This document shows positions 1 to 6,215 of a DNA stretch of 64,000 bases, piece by piece; positions within the stretch are counted from its first letter, which is position 1; every line of letters begins with the position of its first letter. The stretch is taken from assembly GCF_000293805.1 (NCBI RefSeq), contig NZ_AMBZ01000003.1, positions 620,001 to 684,000 on the forward strand, given 5' to 3'. The notes beneath the pieces are model-generated. The model saw only the letters and a list, made by a program, of their open reading frames with translations. It ran no database searches and was not told where the DNA came from. The DNA comes from Paenibacillus alvei DSM 29 (GTDB lineage: Bacteria; Bacillota; Bacilli; Paenibacillales; Paenibacillaceae). The translations under genes and the position numbers were made by a program.

Positions 1-1
1 G

Positions 2-238
2 CAATTTGCGCGCATGAATCTGGATAGCTTTCCAGCACACGGAAACTTCATAATGGTTGATGTAGGATTTTCAGCAATTGAAGTCTTTAACGCACTCCTG
101 CGTCGCGGCATTATAACCCGCGCAGGCCATAGCAAATATCCGCAGCATATCCGAATTACGATTGGCAGCCAAGAAGAAAATGAGGCAATGGTTCAAGCCT
201 TGGAAGAAGCCTTGGAAGAGGTTAAGGTGACGAAATGA
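2..238 (+). CDS. hisC: Histidinol-phosphate aminotransferase, C-terminal part (5' end outside window)
   Basis: The reading frame is open from the window edge and ends at a TGA that overlaps the tyrA start. The visible 78 or so residues contain the small-domain tail of class I/II aminotransferases of the HisC type: a 'NF..VDVG' stretch followed by 'RRGIITRAGHSKYPQHIRITIGS', where the arginine of 'HIRITIG' is the usual substrate-carboxylate contact. HisC transaminates imidazole-acetol phosphate in histidine synthesis and in Bacillales also serves tyrosine/phenylalanine transamination, which fits the tight coupling with tyrA. PLP lysine and N-terminus lie outside the window, so only the family is certain. 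Confidence 0.88.
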   Translation, partial: QFARMNLDSFPAHGNFIMVDVGFSAIEVFNALLRRGIITRAGHSKYPQHIRITIGSQEENEAMVQALEEALEEVKVTK

Positions 239-1329
239 GAACTAAGATTACAATTATAGGCGTAGGGCTCATAGGCGGCTCTCTCGCCTTATGCTTTAAG
301 AACAGGCCGGGTATACATGTCGTTGGTTATTCCCCAAGTCAATCATCAGCAGAGAAGTATATAGAGCGCGGCGTCGTAGATGAAGCGACGACCTCCTTGC
401 GTGATGCGGTTGAGGATGCGGATTACATCTTCGTATGTGTTCCAGTGGGAATGCTGGAATCAATGCTGAATGATTTGCAGAATTTGCCGCTCAAGCCGGG
501 CTGCATCGTAACTGATGTAGGAAGCACGAAGTCATCGGTAGCGCGTTGCGCACGTGGACTGCAATGGGAGGACGTACACTTTATTGGTGGTCATCCAATG
601 GCCGGCTCGGAGCGCTCGGGTGTTGAAGCAGCTACTACACTGCTGTTCGAAAATGCTTTTTATGTACTAACACCTGATGAATCGGCTAATGAAGAAGCTT
701 ATAGCAGGCTTGTATCCTTGCTCCGATATACGAAGGCGCATATCATTCGGATGAATCCGGAAGAGCACGATGAGGTAGTTGGCGCAATCAGTCATTTGCC
801 GCATGTGGTCGCAGTAGCCTTGGTGAATCAGGTACGCTCCTATAATGAGAATAATGAGCTGTATGAGCTGCTCGCTGCCGGTGGATTCCGGGACATTACC
901 CGTATTGCATCCAGTGATCCTGTCATATGGAGAGACATTCTTATTAACAATAGGGATGTCGTTCTTCGTTTACTTTTAGACTGGAAAGCGTCTACGGAGC
1001 AATTTATCGATATATTGCAGCGACAGGACGGTGAAGGGATAATCCAGCAGTTTGCTGAGGCTGGCGACTTCCGGAGCCGCATGCCGGAACGCCGCAAAGG
1101 CGTTATCCAATCGCTCTACGAACTATACGTCAATGTACCCGATCATCCTGGTATTATCGGCAGTATTGCAACAGAGCTTGGTAATCATCACATTAACTTG
1201 AGCAATGTTCAAATAATTGAAAGCCGCGAGGACGTGCCGGGCGTACTCCGATTGTCATTCCGTCAGCAGGGGGACTGGGATCGAGCGAAGGAACTGCTAA
1301 GCTCCAAAGGGTACGAAGTATTCATATAA
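235..1329 (+). CDS. tyrA: Prephenate dehydrogenase with ACT domain
   Basis: Converts prephenate to 4-hydroxyphenylpyruvate with NAD+ in tyrosine synthesis. The 364-residue protein opens with a Rossmann fold (G9-V-G11-L-I-G14), has the conserved 'GGHPMAGSE.SG' active-site block around residues 120-130, an all-alpha dimerisation domain, and a C-terminal ACT domain from about residue 297 ('VNVPDHPGIIGSIATELG'), normally the site of tyrosine feedback. The ATG overlaps the hisC stop (ATGA), so the two are translationally coupled. In Bacillus the next gene is usually aroE/aroA, but here the gene is followed by a terminator-like repeat and a foreign-looking island. Confidence 0.95.
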   Translation: MRTKITIIGVGLIGGSLALCFKNRPGIHVVGYSPSQSSAEKYIERGVVDEATTSLRDAVEDADYIFVCVPVGMLESMLNDLQNLPLKPGCIVTDVGSTKSSVARCARGLQWEDVHFIGGHPMAGSERSGVEAATTLLFENAFYVLTPDESANEEAYSRLVSLLRYTKAHIIRMNPEEHDEVVGAISHLPHVVAVALVNQVRSYNENNELYELLAAGGFRDITRIASSDPVIWRDILINNRDVVLRLLLDWKASTEQFIDILQRQDGEGIIQQFAEAGDFRSRMPERRKGVIQSLYELYVNVPDHPGIIGSIATELGNHHINLSNVQIIESREDVPGVLRLSFRQQGDWDRAKELLSSKGYEVFI

Positions 1330-1372
1330 CGGAAAAATTTGTGAATTGAAGAAAATTTTTAACGAAAACCTA

Positions 1373-1402
1373 TTGACGACGTGAAAACGTATACATTATA
1401 AT
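1373..1402 (+). promoter_or_regulatory. Sigma-A type promoter just upstream of the left repeat
   Basis: TTGACG at 1373-1378, an 18-bp spacer and TATAAT at 1397-1402. The predicted start near 1409 lies only about 50 bp before a terminator hairpin, so the primary product would be an RNA of roughly 80 nt unless the terminator is read through. In a site without the island this promoter would point towards the ECF sigma gene now at 7125. Confidence 0.6.
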
Positions 1403-1420
1403 AGCAGTACAGTATGGTTT

Positions 1421-1487
1421 CTCTCCACTCCTATCCAATAAAATTGCACAAGTTGTGCAGCCACTCCAATCGGGGTGGTCTTTTTTT
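1421..1487 (+). repeat. Left copy of the island-flanking direct repeat (candidate attL)
   Basis: Copy of a sequence also found at 6814-6877. A 31-bp core (1443-1473) is identical in both, and the 20 bp to its left match except for one substitution. The core holds an odd palindrome with 7-bp arms (TGCACAA-G-TTGTGCA) followed by a second hairpin, CCACTCC-AATC-GGGGTGG, and seven T. The repeat therefore doubles as a rho-independent terminator behind tyrA. Direct repeats in a terminator at a gene 3' end are a common arrangement for site-specific integration. Confidence 0.75.
1461..1487 (+). terminator. Rho-independent terminator after tyrA
   Basis: CCACTCC stem, AATC loop, GGGGTGG (one G-T pair) and then a T-rich tract ending in seven T. 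Part of the left repeat. Confidence 0.75.
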
Positions 1488-1490
1488 GTC

Positions 1491-1643
1491 TTAATAAAAG
1501 TATATGGCACAAAAATGCTTCTTTTTTCCTTTGGCTTTAATTTCTAAAGATTCACCCCACCGAAATTGAATTTCTGCGGTTTCTCCAAAAACTTTTTTTG
1601 TAATAATCAAATTAGCAATTTTAAGCTTATCATCCTTCTTCAT
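1491..1643 (-). pseudogene. Small remnant ORF at the left end of the island
   Basis: On the minus strand an ATG at 1643 opens 50 codons ending at TAA (1491-1493). The product is lysine-rich with an 'EIQFRWGESLEIKAKGKKKHF' like tail. The same frame continues upstream through coding-looking sequence ('MDKEGNITRRIAK') but is cut by one TGA near 1672, so the present ORF may be the 3' half of a decayed gene. I do not recognise the family. No good ribosome binding site precedes the ATG. It lies downstream of the repressor gene on the same strand. Confidence 0.35.
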
Positions 1644-1813
1644 ATTGAGAGGGATTTTGTTTTCAATGACTCATTTCGCTATCCTTCTAGTGATATTTCC
1701 TTCTTTATCCATTGCATACATTGTCCGTATATAAATTCCGTTTTCACCCTCTTTTTAACTACCAACTAAGATATCCCCCTTTCTAGGCACGGCGAAAGCC
1801 ATGCCATAGTGAT

Positions 1814-2548
1814 TTACAAGGTGCGTCGCACTTCAACAACTTTACCTAAAACTTTAACTTGGCTAGAAGCGACCAGAATTGGTTGCATTGCAGCGTTTGA
1901 CGGCATCAGCATACATATGTCGTTTTGGAACTTAACACGCCTGAGAGTAGCGTTCTGTTCTTCTATAGCGACGATCGCAATGTCATTAGACGTAACTTCT
2001 TCTTGGATAAGACACACCGCGACGTCACCTATTGTGATGTGATCACCAATCATACTCTCTTCCGATACATGTAGAGCAAATGCCCTTCTACCTTGTGTAA
2101 TGGATCGATCTATATAAATAGTTCTGTCCGATTTGCCAGCTTCAACGACCTTACTGTATGTGATCGAATCTAATACAGGAACAGAAATGAACTTTTCATC
2201 CTTATCGGTTACATATGGTACTTTAGTGCCTTTAACCTGCGTGTATTCGGTTTTTAGGGACTTGAGTTTTTCAAGCCTTAAAAGCTTTCCTTTGACTTCT
2301 TCTGGTGCGCGTTCAATGATAGCAGCGAACAGAAGTTTTTCGACATCTCCGCCCGTTATCTCAGCGAGCGCTCTATTTAGTTCGTCCGTGGCCGGGTTAG
2401 GTGTCTTCCCGTTTTGGAGCTGGCTAATATAGCTCTTACTAACGTTATAGTTGTAGTCCTTTAATTTTTCTGCAATCACATTCAACCTCAGCCCGGAGTC
2501 TGCAATATACTTTCGCAGCAATTCATGGTAATTCATTTTTTCTTCCAT
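1814..2548 (-). CDS. CI/LexA-like repressor: XRE helix-turn-helix plus S24 peptidase-like domain
   Basis: 244 residues. Residues about 8-65 form a Cro/CI-type helix-turn-helix ('VIAEKLKDYNYNVSKSYISQLQNGKT'), and residues about 120-240 resemble the S24/LexA self-cleaving domain. The nucleophile is present (S165-M166 in 'HVSEESMIGD') and an Ala-Gly pair (A137-G138) sits where the autocleavage bond normally lies. At the position of the general-base lysine of LexA ('VTVKRL') this protein reads 'ATLRRV', i.e. arginine near residue 203, so self-cleavage may be lost. Expected role: maintenance repressor of the island, acting at the divergent promoter region 2549-2703. A GAGG element is spaced 6 nt from the first ATG, and a second ATG 12 nt downstream is possible. 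Confidence 0.85.
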   Translation of the reverse strand: MEEKMNYHELLRKYIADSGLRLNVIAEKLKDYNYNVSKSYISQLQNGKTPNPATDELNRALAEITGGDVEKLLFAAIIERAPEEVKGKLLRLEKLKSLKTEYTQVKGTKVPYVTDKDEKFISVPVLDSITYSKVVEAGKSDRTIYIDRSITQGRRAFALHVSEESMIGDHITIGDVAVCLIQEEVTSNDIAIVAIEEQNATLRRVKFQNDICMLMPSNAAMQPILVASSQVKVLGKVVEVRRTL

Positions 2549-2574
2549 CTCCTTCCTCTAATTGGGATAAACTC

Positions 2575-2603
2575 ATAATACATATGTTGCACTAAATAGT
2601 CAA
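2575..2603 (-). promoter_or_regulatory. Promoter of the repressor gene
   Basis: Read on the minus strand: TTGACT (2603-2598), 17-bp spacer, TATTAT (2580-2575). It lies 27 bp from the repressor start, and the -35 box lies inside operator-like repeats. Confidence 0.65.
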
Positions 2604-2690
2604 CAGTTCTTTGTTGTTAACTATTGACCAAAACAAAATAATGTTCTAGTATTTAGTTAACAATAGTTACACTAAAAAGTAAACAAAAGA
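2586..2690. promoter_or_regulatory. Candidate operator region between divergent repressor and Cro-like genes
   Basis: The intergenic region holds several related short elements: ACTAAATAGTCAAC near 2590, TTGTTAACTATTGAC around 2614-2628, AGTTAACAATAGTTAC around 2657-2672 and CTAAAAAGTAAAC just after it. GTTAACTAT and its complement recur and overlap both promoters. This is the layout expected for a lambda-like switch. Operator assignment is inference. Confidence 0.5.
2624..2652 (+). promoter_or_regulatory. Promoter of the Cro-like gene
   Basis: TTGACC at 2624-2629, a 17-bp spacer and TAGTAT at 2647-2652, about 50 bp upstream of the ATG at 2704 and interleaved with the operator-like repeats. 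Confidence 0.65.
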
Positions 2691-2703
2691 GGCGAAGTGA
2701 ACT

Positions 2704-2997
2704 ATGAGGTACTCGAACATTCTTTCAAATGCGGTTAATGCAAGTGGACTTTCTTATCAGCAAGTGGCTGATAAATGTAAACTTCAGGGTAAGCGAATCA
2801 CTAGATTCTATATCAGCAAATTGTGTACCGGATATAAACCGCCAGCTAGTGATGAAGTCAATCGAACACTTGCAAAAGTGTTGTCGCCATATTGTGAAGA
2901 TTTAACATATGAGAAGCTTGCAGTGGCTAAATACAAGGAGATAATCCCCGTAGATGTGATGAAAGCACTGCGACAGGAACTTAAGGAGGCCATATGA
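2704..2997 (+). CDS. Cro-like XRE-family DNA-binding protein
   Basis: 97 residues with a helix-turn-helix in the first 55 ('LSYQQVADKCKLQGKRITRFYISKLCTG'), the same general layout as the N-terminus of the divergent repressor. Its position head to head with the CI-like gene suggests the Cro/antirepressor side of a switch or the first gene of the island's early operon. GAGG 12-15 nt upstream is a weak ribosome binding site. The stop codon overlaps the start of the next small ORF (ATGA), so the two are coupled. No enzymatic domain. Confidence 0.78.
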   Translation: MRYSNILSNAVNASGLSYQQVADKCKLQGKRITRFYISKLCTGYKPPASDEVNRTLAKVLSPYCEDLTYEKLAVAKYKEIIPVDVMKALRQELKEAI

Positions 2998-3146
2998 GAA
3001 GTATTCAGGAAATTGAAAGAGATATGCTGAGTATTAATGTCACTCCCGAAACTATTGATTTTGAAATTGCGAAGCTTAAAGAAGAACTTGCACTTATCAA
3101 TTTCTTACCTGGAGGAACTGATAATGGACAGGCGGGAGTCTTATGA
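2994..3146 (+). CDS. Small hypothetical protein coupled to the Cro-like gene
   Basis: 50 codons starting at an ATG that overlaps the previous stop and is preceded by AAGGAGG at ideal distance. The predicted peptide is acidic and helical ('FEIAKLKEELALINFLPGG') with no membrane segment. Strong ribosome binding site plus coupling make translation likely, but the family is not recognised. Small proteins of this kind are usual in phage early operons. Confidence 0.55.
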   Translation: MRSIQEIERDMLSINVTPETIDFEIAKLKEELALINFLPGGTDNGQAGVL

Positions 3147-3389
3147 ATATCAGTTCTTGCGTTATTAGCAAAAGCAATGAAGCAATAGCATAAATCAAAG
3201 GATCAAGAAAACATCACTATATCAGCTTAAGGAGACAGAACTGAGGTCAAAAACAGCGATAGACTCGAACTAGCACTGTATTCTCAATTACTTGAAAATA
3301 CTAGATTCTAATGGATGGTCAATCTATGCGGGGCTGTAAGCATCGGTATAACGAGTATGCGAAAAATTTAAGGTAGGGAGAATCATACC

Positions 3390-3569
3390 ATGGATACAAA
3401 TGAAGTCATTGACCATTGCCCAGTGTGCGATAAAGAAATCTTCTTCGGGCAGGTTGTATGGAAGGTTGGAGCAGACCTGTGCTGTTCAGTTGAACACATG
3501 CTTAAGCGTGCAAAGGTAGTCATCGTAAATTCAGGTCAAGAAGGGGGGGCCTCCCATGCCCATACCTGA
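3390..3569 (+). CDS. Small cysteine-rich protein, possible zinc-ribbon
   Basis: 59 codons. The N-terminal half has Cys-x-x-Cys ('HCPVCDKEIFFG') and a Cys-Cys pair followed by 'SVEHMLKRAK', a pattern that could bind one zinc ion. AGGTAGGGAG about 12 nt upstream is a possible ribosome binding site. Overlaps the next small ORF by 14 nt. The function is unknown; comparable short zinc-binding ORFs occur in phage early regions. Confidence 0.5.
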   Translation: MDTNEVIDHCPVCDKEIFFGQVVWKVGADLCCSVEHMLKRAKVVIVNSGQEGGASHAHT

Positions 3570-3699
3570 TAAACTCCTAGATCATCTAGCAGATCGTTAC
3601 GTTCGTGAATGTATTGATCCTTCACGGTATCCATTTGAACGATGGGCTTCAGCAGAAATAGAACGGATGGGGCTAAGCAATTTTTCAACTAGGATTTAA
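3556..3699 (+). CDS. Small hypothetical protein
   Basis: 47 codons overlapping the end of the cysteine-rich ORF. A GGGGGGG run lies a few bases upstream of the ATG. The peptide is charged, with 'LADRYVRECIDPSRYPFERWASAEIERMG', and looks like a real folded or helical protein rather than random translation. Family not recognised. Confidence 0.42.
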   Translation: MPIPDKLLDHLADRYVRECIDPSRYPFERWASAEIERMGLSNFSTRI

Positions 3700-3762
3700 G
3701 TTGTTTTGAATCATATCTGGCGCAGGCAAAGACTAGCAAGCGTTAGCAGTTGGGAGGGAATC

Positions 3763-4248
3763 ATGAAAGCAATAACAATCACCCAACCATGGGCGACTTT
3801 GATCGCCCTTGGAGAGAAGAAATTCGAGACGCGCAGTTGGGCAACAAAGCACCGCGGTGAAATAGCTATTCATGCAGGTAAAAAGATTGACAAGAAAGCA
3901 TGTGCGTCAGACCCAATCCGATCAACACTGTCAGAACACGGGTATACGGTTGATAATTTGCCGACAGGTGCGGTAGTGGCGATGTGTCAGTTGGAGGATT
4001 GTTGGGAGGTTATAGGAGAAATTAATTTTCCGGTAGAAGGAACCGCTATTCTTAACGATTCGACGGGTACTAAGATATATGGAATTACGCCTGACAACAA
4101 TGAACTTTACTTTGGCGATTATTCCAAAGGGCGCTTTGCTTGGGAGATCGATGTAGTGAAGTGGATGGTAAACCCTATCCCAGCCAAAGGCCAGCAAGGT
4201 TTATGGAACTGGGATTATGAGGGGCAGGGAGGCAAAGAAAGTGAATAG
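3763..4248 (+). CDS. ASCH-domain protein
   Basis: 161 residues from the ATG at 3763, which has GGGAGGG 5-6 nt upstream; longer in-frame starts lack a ribosome binding site. The N-terminus has the ASCH signature ('ITQPWATLIALGEKKFETRSW' and 'HRGEIAIHAGKK'). ASCH domains adopt a PUA-like beta-barrel and are thought to bind RNA or modified nucleotides; related proteins are frequent in phages and mobile elements. A tryptophan-rich C-terminus ('GLWNWDYEGQ') is typical of the phage subgroup. No enzyme activity can be inferred. Confidence 0.8.
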   Translation: MKAITITQPWATLIALGEKKFETRSWATKHRGEIAIHAGKKIDKKACASDPIRSTLSEHGYTVDNLPTGAVVAMCQLEDCWEVIGEINFPVEGTAILNDSTGTKIYGITPDNNELYFGDYSKGRFAWEIDVVKWMVNPIPAKGQQGLWNWDYEGQGGKESE

Positions 4249-4382
4249 TCATTACGATCTAAAACAAGTTTATTGAATTAATTTTTATATGTAAAGCTCT
4301 GGATTGCTGAACTGCACCCTAATTGTTAGAAGACTATCAATTTTAGGAGTTTTAACTTGATTTATGGGAAAAAGATTATTGC

Positions 4383-4411
4383 TTGATGTCTGTTTGCTAT
4401 CTACCTATAAT
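4383..4411 (+). promoter_or_regulatory. Promoter of the agr-like cassette
   Basis: TTGATG at 4383-4388, a 17-bp spacer and a perfect TATAAT at 4406-4411, about 30 bp before the GTG of the first cassette gene. I saw no clear LytTR-type direct repeats next to it. Confidence 0.65.
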
Positions 4412-4442
4412 TGGATTAGAGGATGATATAGGGGGAAAATGA

Positions 4443-5099
4443 GTGACAAGTGCGTTATATATTTTCATTGGTGCATTTGAAGCGTTTGCGTTATTAACAG
4501 CGACCTTGAAACTTTTCCGATTCAAGGTAAGTTTTTATCTAAAAGACTTCGTTGTGATGTCTATTGTACTATCGTTGTCATCTTACTTAATAAGGATTGT
4601 TTTTGAAGCGCCTTGGTTCGATATTCCGCTAACGATGTGTGCAATAATAGTGTTTATGAATTATGTTATTAAAGTACGGTTGCAATATGCTGTTATAATA
4701 ACTTTATCAGGTTATGCTTTTTATACTGCTGTTCAATCATTGTTATTTTTAGTATTAAATATTACGATTAATTTCGACAGTAGTATGTTGATGGAATCCT
4801 ACGGAGTGTATCTTTATTTACTTCAGATTGCAACCGCTGGAGGGACGATGCTCATTTCAAACTTTTTGAATGCCATCGGTCTTGGTTTTACTTTTATTAT
4901 ACATCCTCCGCATAGTGATATGACAAAATTTAGCAAAAAAGAAAATAAGGTTTTTTATGCGGCAATTGTGACTTTTCTAATACTGACAGCATCAGCGGTA
5001 TTTTTATTATCAGGATATGCATGGCTCGCCTACATAATCGTTTTACTAAACTTTTCGCTTCTATACTATTTGCTCCACCGTAGGAGCGAACAGGAATGA
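4443..5099 (+). CDS. Six-helix membrane protein resembling a kinase-less AgrC sensor domain
   Basis: 218 residues from a GTG preceded by AGGGGG at 8 nt; the nearby ATG at 4439 is in another frame and ends at once. There are six or so hydrophobic segments spread over residues 1-210, with the protein ending shortly after the last one ('LLYYLLHRRSEQE'). Size and topology resemble the N-terminal membrane sensor of AgrC-type histidine kinases, but the DHp and GHKL kinase domains are missing. The stop overlaps the agrB start (ATGA), so this is not a frameshifted kinase. A role as peptide receptor, immunity or export helper is inference from position. Confidence 0.6.
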   Translation: MTSALYIFIGAFEAFALLTATLKLFRFKVSFYLKDFVVMSIVLSLSSYLIRIVFEAPWFDIPLTMCAIIVFMNYVIKVRLQYAVIITLSGYAFYTAVQSLLFLVLNITINFDSSMLMESYGVYLYLLQIATAGGTMLISNFLNAIGLGFTFIIHPPHSDMTKFSKKENKVFYAAIVTFLILTASAVFLLSGYAWLAYIIVLLNFSLLYYLLHRRSEQE

Positions 5100-5647
5100 T
5101 AGAGAAGATTTCAAAATTTCTTACCGCATTTTTAAGACGTAATGGTAGTCACGTGAGCCATGAGGTGCTTACGTATGCATTCGCCAATATACTGAATATT
5201 TTTTTTGTAACGACTTCATCTATCACTATAGGTTTTATTTCTGGAAGACCCATCGATACTATTGTTTCTTTACTCGCTTTTGGTGTAATCAGGCATTTTT
5301 CAGGTGGATTGCATGCGAAGACGATGGATCTATGTTTCATCGTGTCAACCCTGATAATCGTTGTTCCACCGCATATCATGTTATCAACGAACGCAGTATT
5401 AGGTATATCAATATTAGGACTGATATGCTATATACTGTTTGCACCGAATGTCACCGAATACTTGAGCAGCACGAATGACCACAAACTTCGGAATAAGTTG
5501 ATTTCTGTTCTGATGGTCGGTGCAAACATATATATACAATCATCAACACTTGCGCTTGTTTACCTAGCACAAGCTTTGCTGATTATTCCACATTCTAGGA
5601 AAGGAGCTAAATATCATGAAAAAACAATTGGTAAAGATAACATCTAA
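5096..5647 (+). CDS. agrB: AgrB-type autoinducer-processing peptidase
   Basis: 183-residue membrane protein of the accessory gene regulator B family, which cuts the C-terminal tail of AgrD and helps cyclise the peptide. The catalytic histidine and cysteine are present with the canonical spacing of seven: 'R66-H-F-S-G-G-L-H73-A-K-T-M-D-L-C80', matching His77/Cys84 of the staphylococcal enzyme. Several hydrophobic segments follow. Start overlaps the preceding stop; the 3' end overlaps the autoinducer gene by 32 nt. So the processing enzyme looks intact although the substrate is unusual. Confidence 0.9.
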   Translation: MIEKISKFLTAFLRRNGSHVSHEVLTYAFANILNIFFVTTSSITIGFISGRPIDTIVSLLAFGVIRHFSGGLHAKTMDLCFIVSTLIIVVPPHIMLSTNAVLGISILGLICYILFAPNVTEYLSSTNDHKLRNKLISVLMVGANIYIQSSTLALVYLAQALLIIPHSRKGAKYHEKTIGKDNI

Positions 5648-5738
5648 TGTTCTTTCTGTTGCGGCAAATAGCTTTTCAAAGCAAGCAAAGATATTTGTTG
5701 GATCTCTGCCGGTGCCTAAAGAGTTGCGCAAGAAATAA
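5616..5738 (+). CDS. agrD: AgrD-like autoinducer propeptide without cysteine
   Basis: 40 residues, start ATG with AAAGGAG 6-7 nt upstream, beginning inside the end of agrB as agrD genes usually do. It has a basic amphipathic N-terminal leader ('MKKQLVKITSNVLSVAANSF') and a C-terminal 'PVPKELRKK' closely matching the conserved 'VPKEL' recognition tail of AgrD. Between them is S-F-S-K-Q-A-K-I-F-V-G-S: no cysteine occurs anywhere in the peptide, and alanine (A24) occupies the position that aligns with the thiolactone cysteine when the PKEL tails are superposed. A serine lactone (S19 or S21) or a linear peptide would be required. Confidence 0.8.
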   Translation: MKKQLVKITSNVLSVAANSFSKQAKIFVGSLPVPKELRKK

Positions 5739-5753
5739 TGATAAGGTGTCGAT

Positions 5754-6122
5754 ATGGAATTATTAGGAGTTAGAGTCGAGAATGGGAAACCAGTAGGGGA
5801 CTTCGATACATTCACTATTGACGACCTTTATTTTGCTGAGGCATTTCGACCGAAGGCCAATCATATTTTGCCGCTTTTTCACACGCGAAAGGGCACATTT
5901 ACGGTGCTTACAACTTTGGGTGAACATTATGAAGCGTTCTCAAAATATGAATGTATCAAGCTTTTGGACTCAAGCAGCTTTGCGAATGTAAACAACATTG
6001 AATATACGAGACCCGATGGCAGGGGGGCGATTGCGTATTTTAAAGATTACCCTATTCCATTATATGTATCTCGTGATAAGAAGAAATACATTCGACATTT
6101 AATGACAAAGAGCCTTTGGTGA
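5754..6122 (+). CDS. Stand-alone LytTR DNA-binding protein
   Basis: 122 residues that are one LytTR domain: 'FTIDDLYFAEAF', 'LFHTRKGTFTVLTTLGEHYEAF', 'SSSFANVNNIEYT' and 'PIPLYVSRDKKKYIRHLM' follow the order of the AgrA/LytR DNA-binding fold. There is no N-terminal receiver domain, so no phosphorylatable aspartate. AAGGTG 6 nt before the ATG. Expected to be the transcription factor of the agr-like cassette, but how it could sense peptide without a kinase and receiver is not evident. Followed at once by a strong terminator. Confidence 0.85.
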   Translation: MELLGVRVENGKPVGDFDTFTIDDLYFAEAFRPKANHILPLFHTRKGTFTVLTTLGEHYEAFSKYECIKLLDSSSFANVNNIEYTRPDGRGAIAYFKDYPIPLYVSRDKKKYIRHLMTKSLW

Positions 6123-6137
6123 AAAAGGCTCTTTTTT
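6107..6137 (+). terminator. Terminator of the agr-like operon
   Basis: Perfect 11-bp stem AAAGAGCCTTT (6107-6117) / AAAGGCTCTTT (6124-6134) followed by T residues; it starts within the last codons of the LytTR gene. Confidence 0.85.
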
Positions 6138-6169
6138 CATCTCTATTACCATGAAAATAATTAATAAGT

Positions 6170-6203
6170 AAAGGCCAGATTAACCTAGGTTAATCTGGCC
6201 TTT
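6170..6203. terminator. Perfect 34-bp palindrome, probable bidirectional terminator
   Basis: AAAGGCCAGATTAACC and its exact complement around a central TAGG/CCTA core, followed by TTTTTG. The second terminator-like element within 70 bp after the LytTR gene. A further 7-bp inverted repeat (TTGTCGA/TCGACAA) follows at 6204-6223. Confidence 0.65.
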
Positions 6204-6215
6204 TTGTCGACTGAA

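Noticed and set aside
1566-1769. 67-codon plus-strand frame at the left end of the island
   Set aside because: Phe/Ile/Asn-rich translation of an AT-rich stretch without ribosome binding site; the minus strand looks more coding.
4439-4480. ATG at 4439 as start of the first agr-like gene
   Set aside because: That frame ends after about a dozen codons; the GTG at 4443 with AGGGGG upstream opens the long frame.
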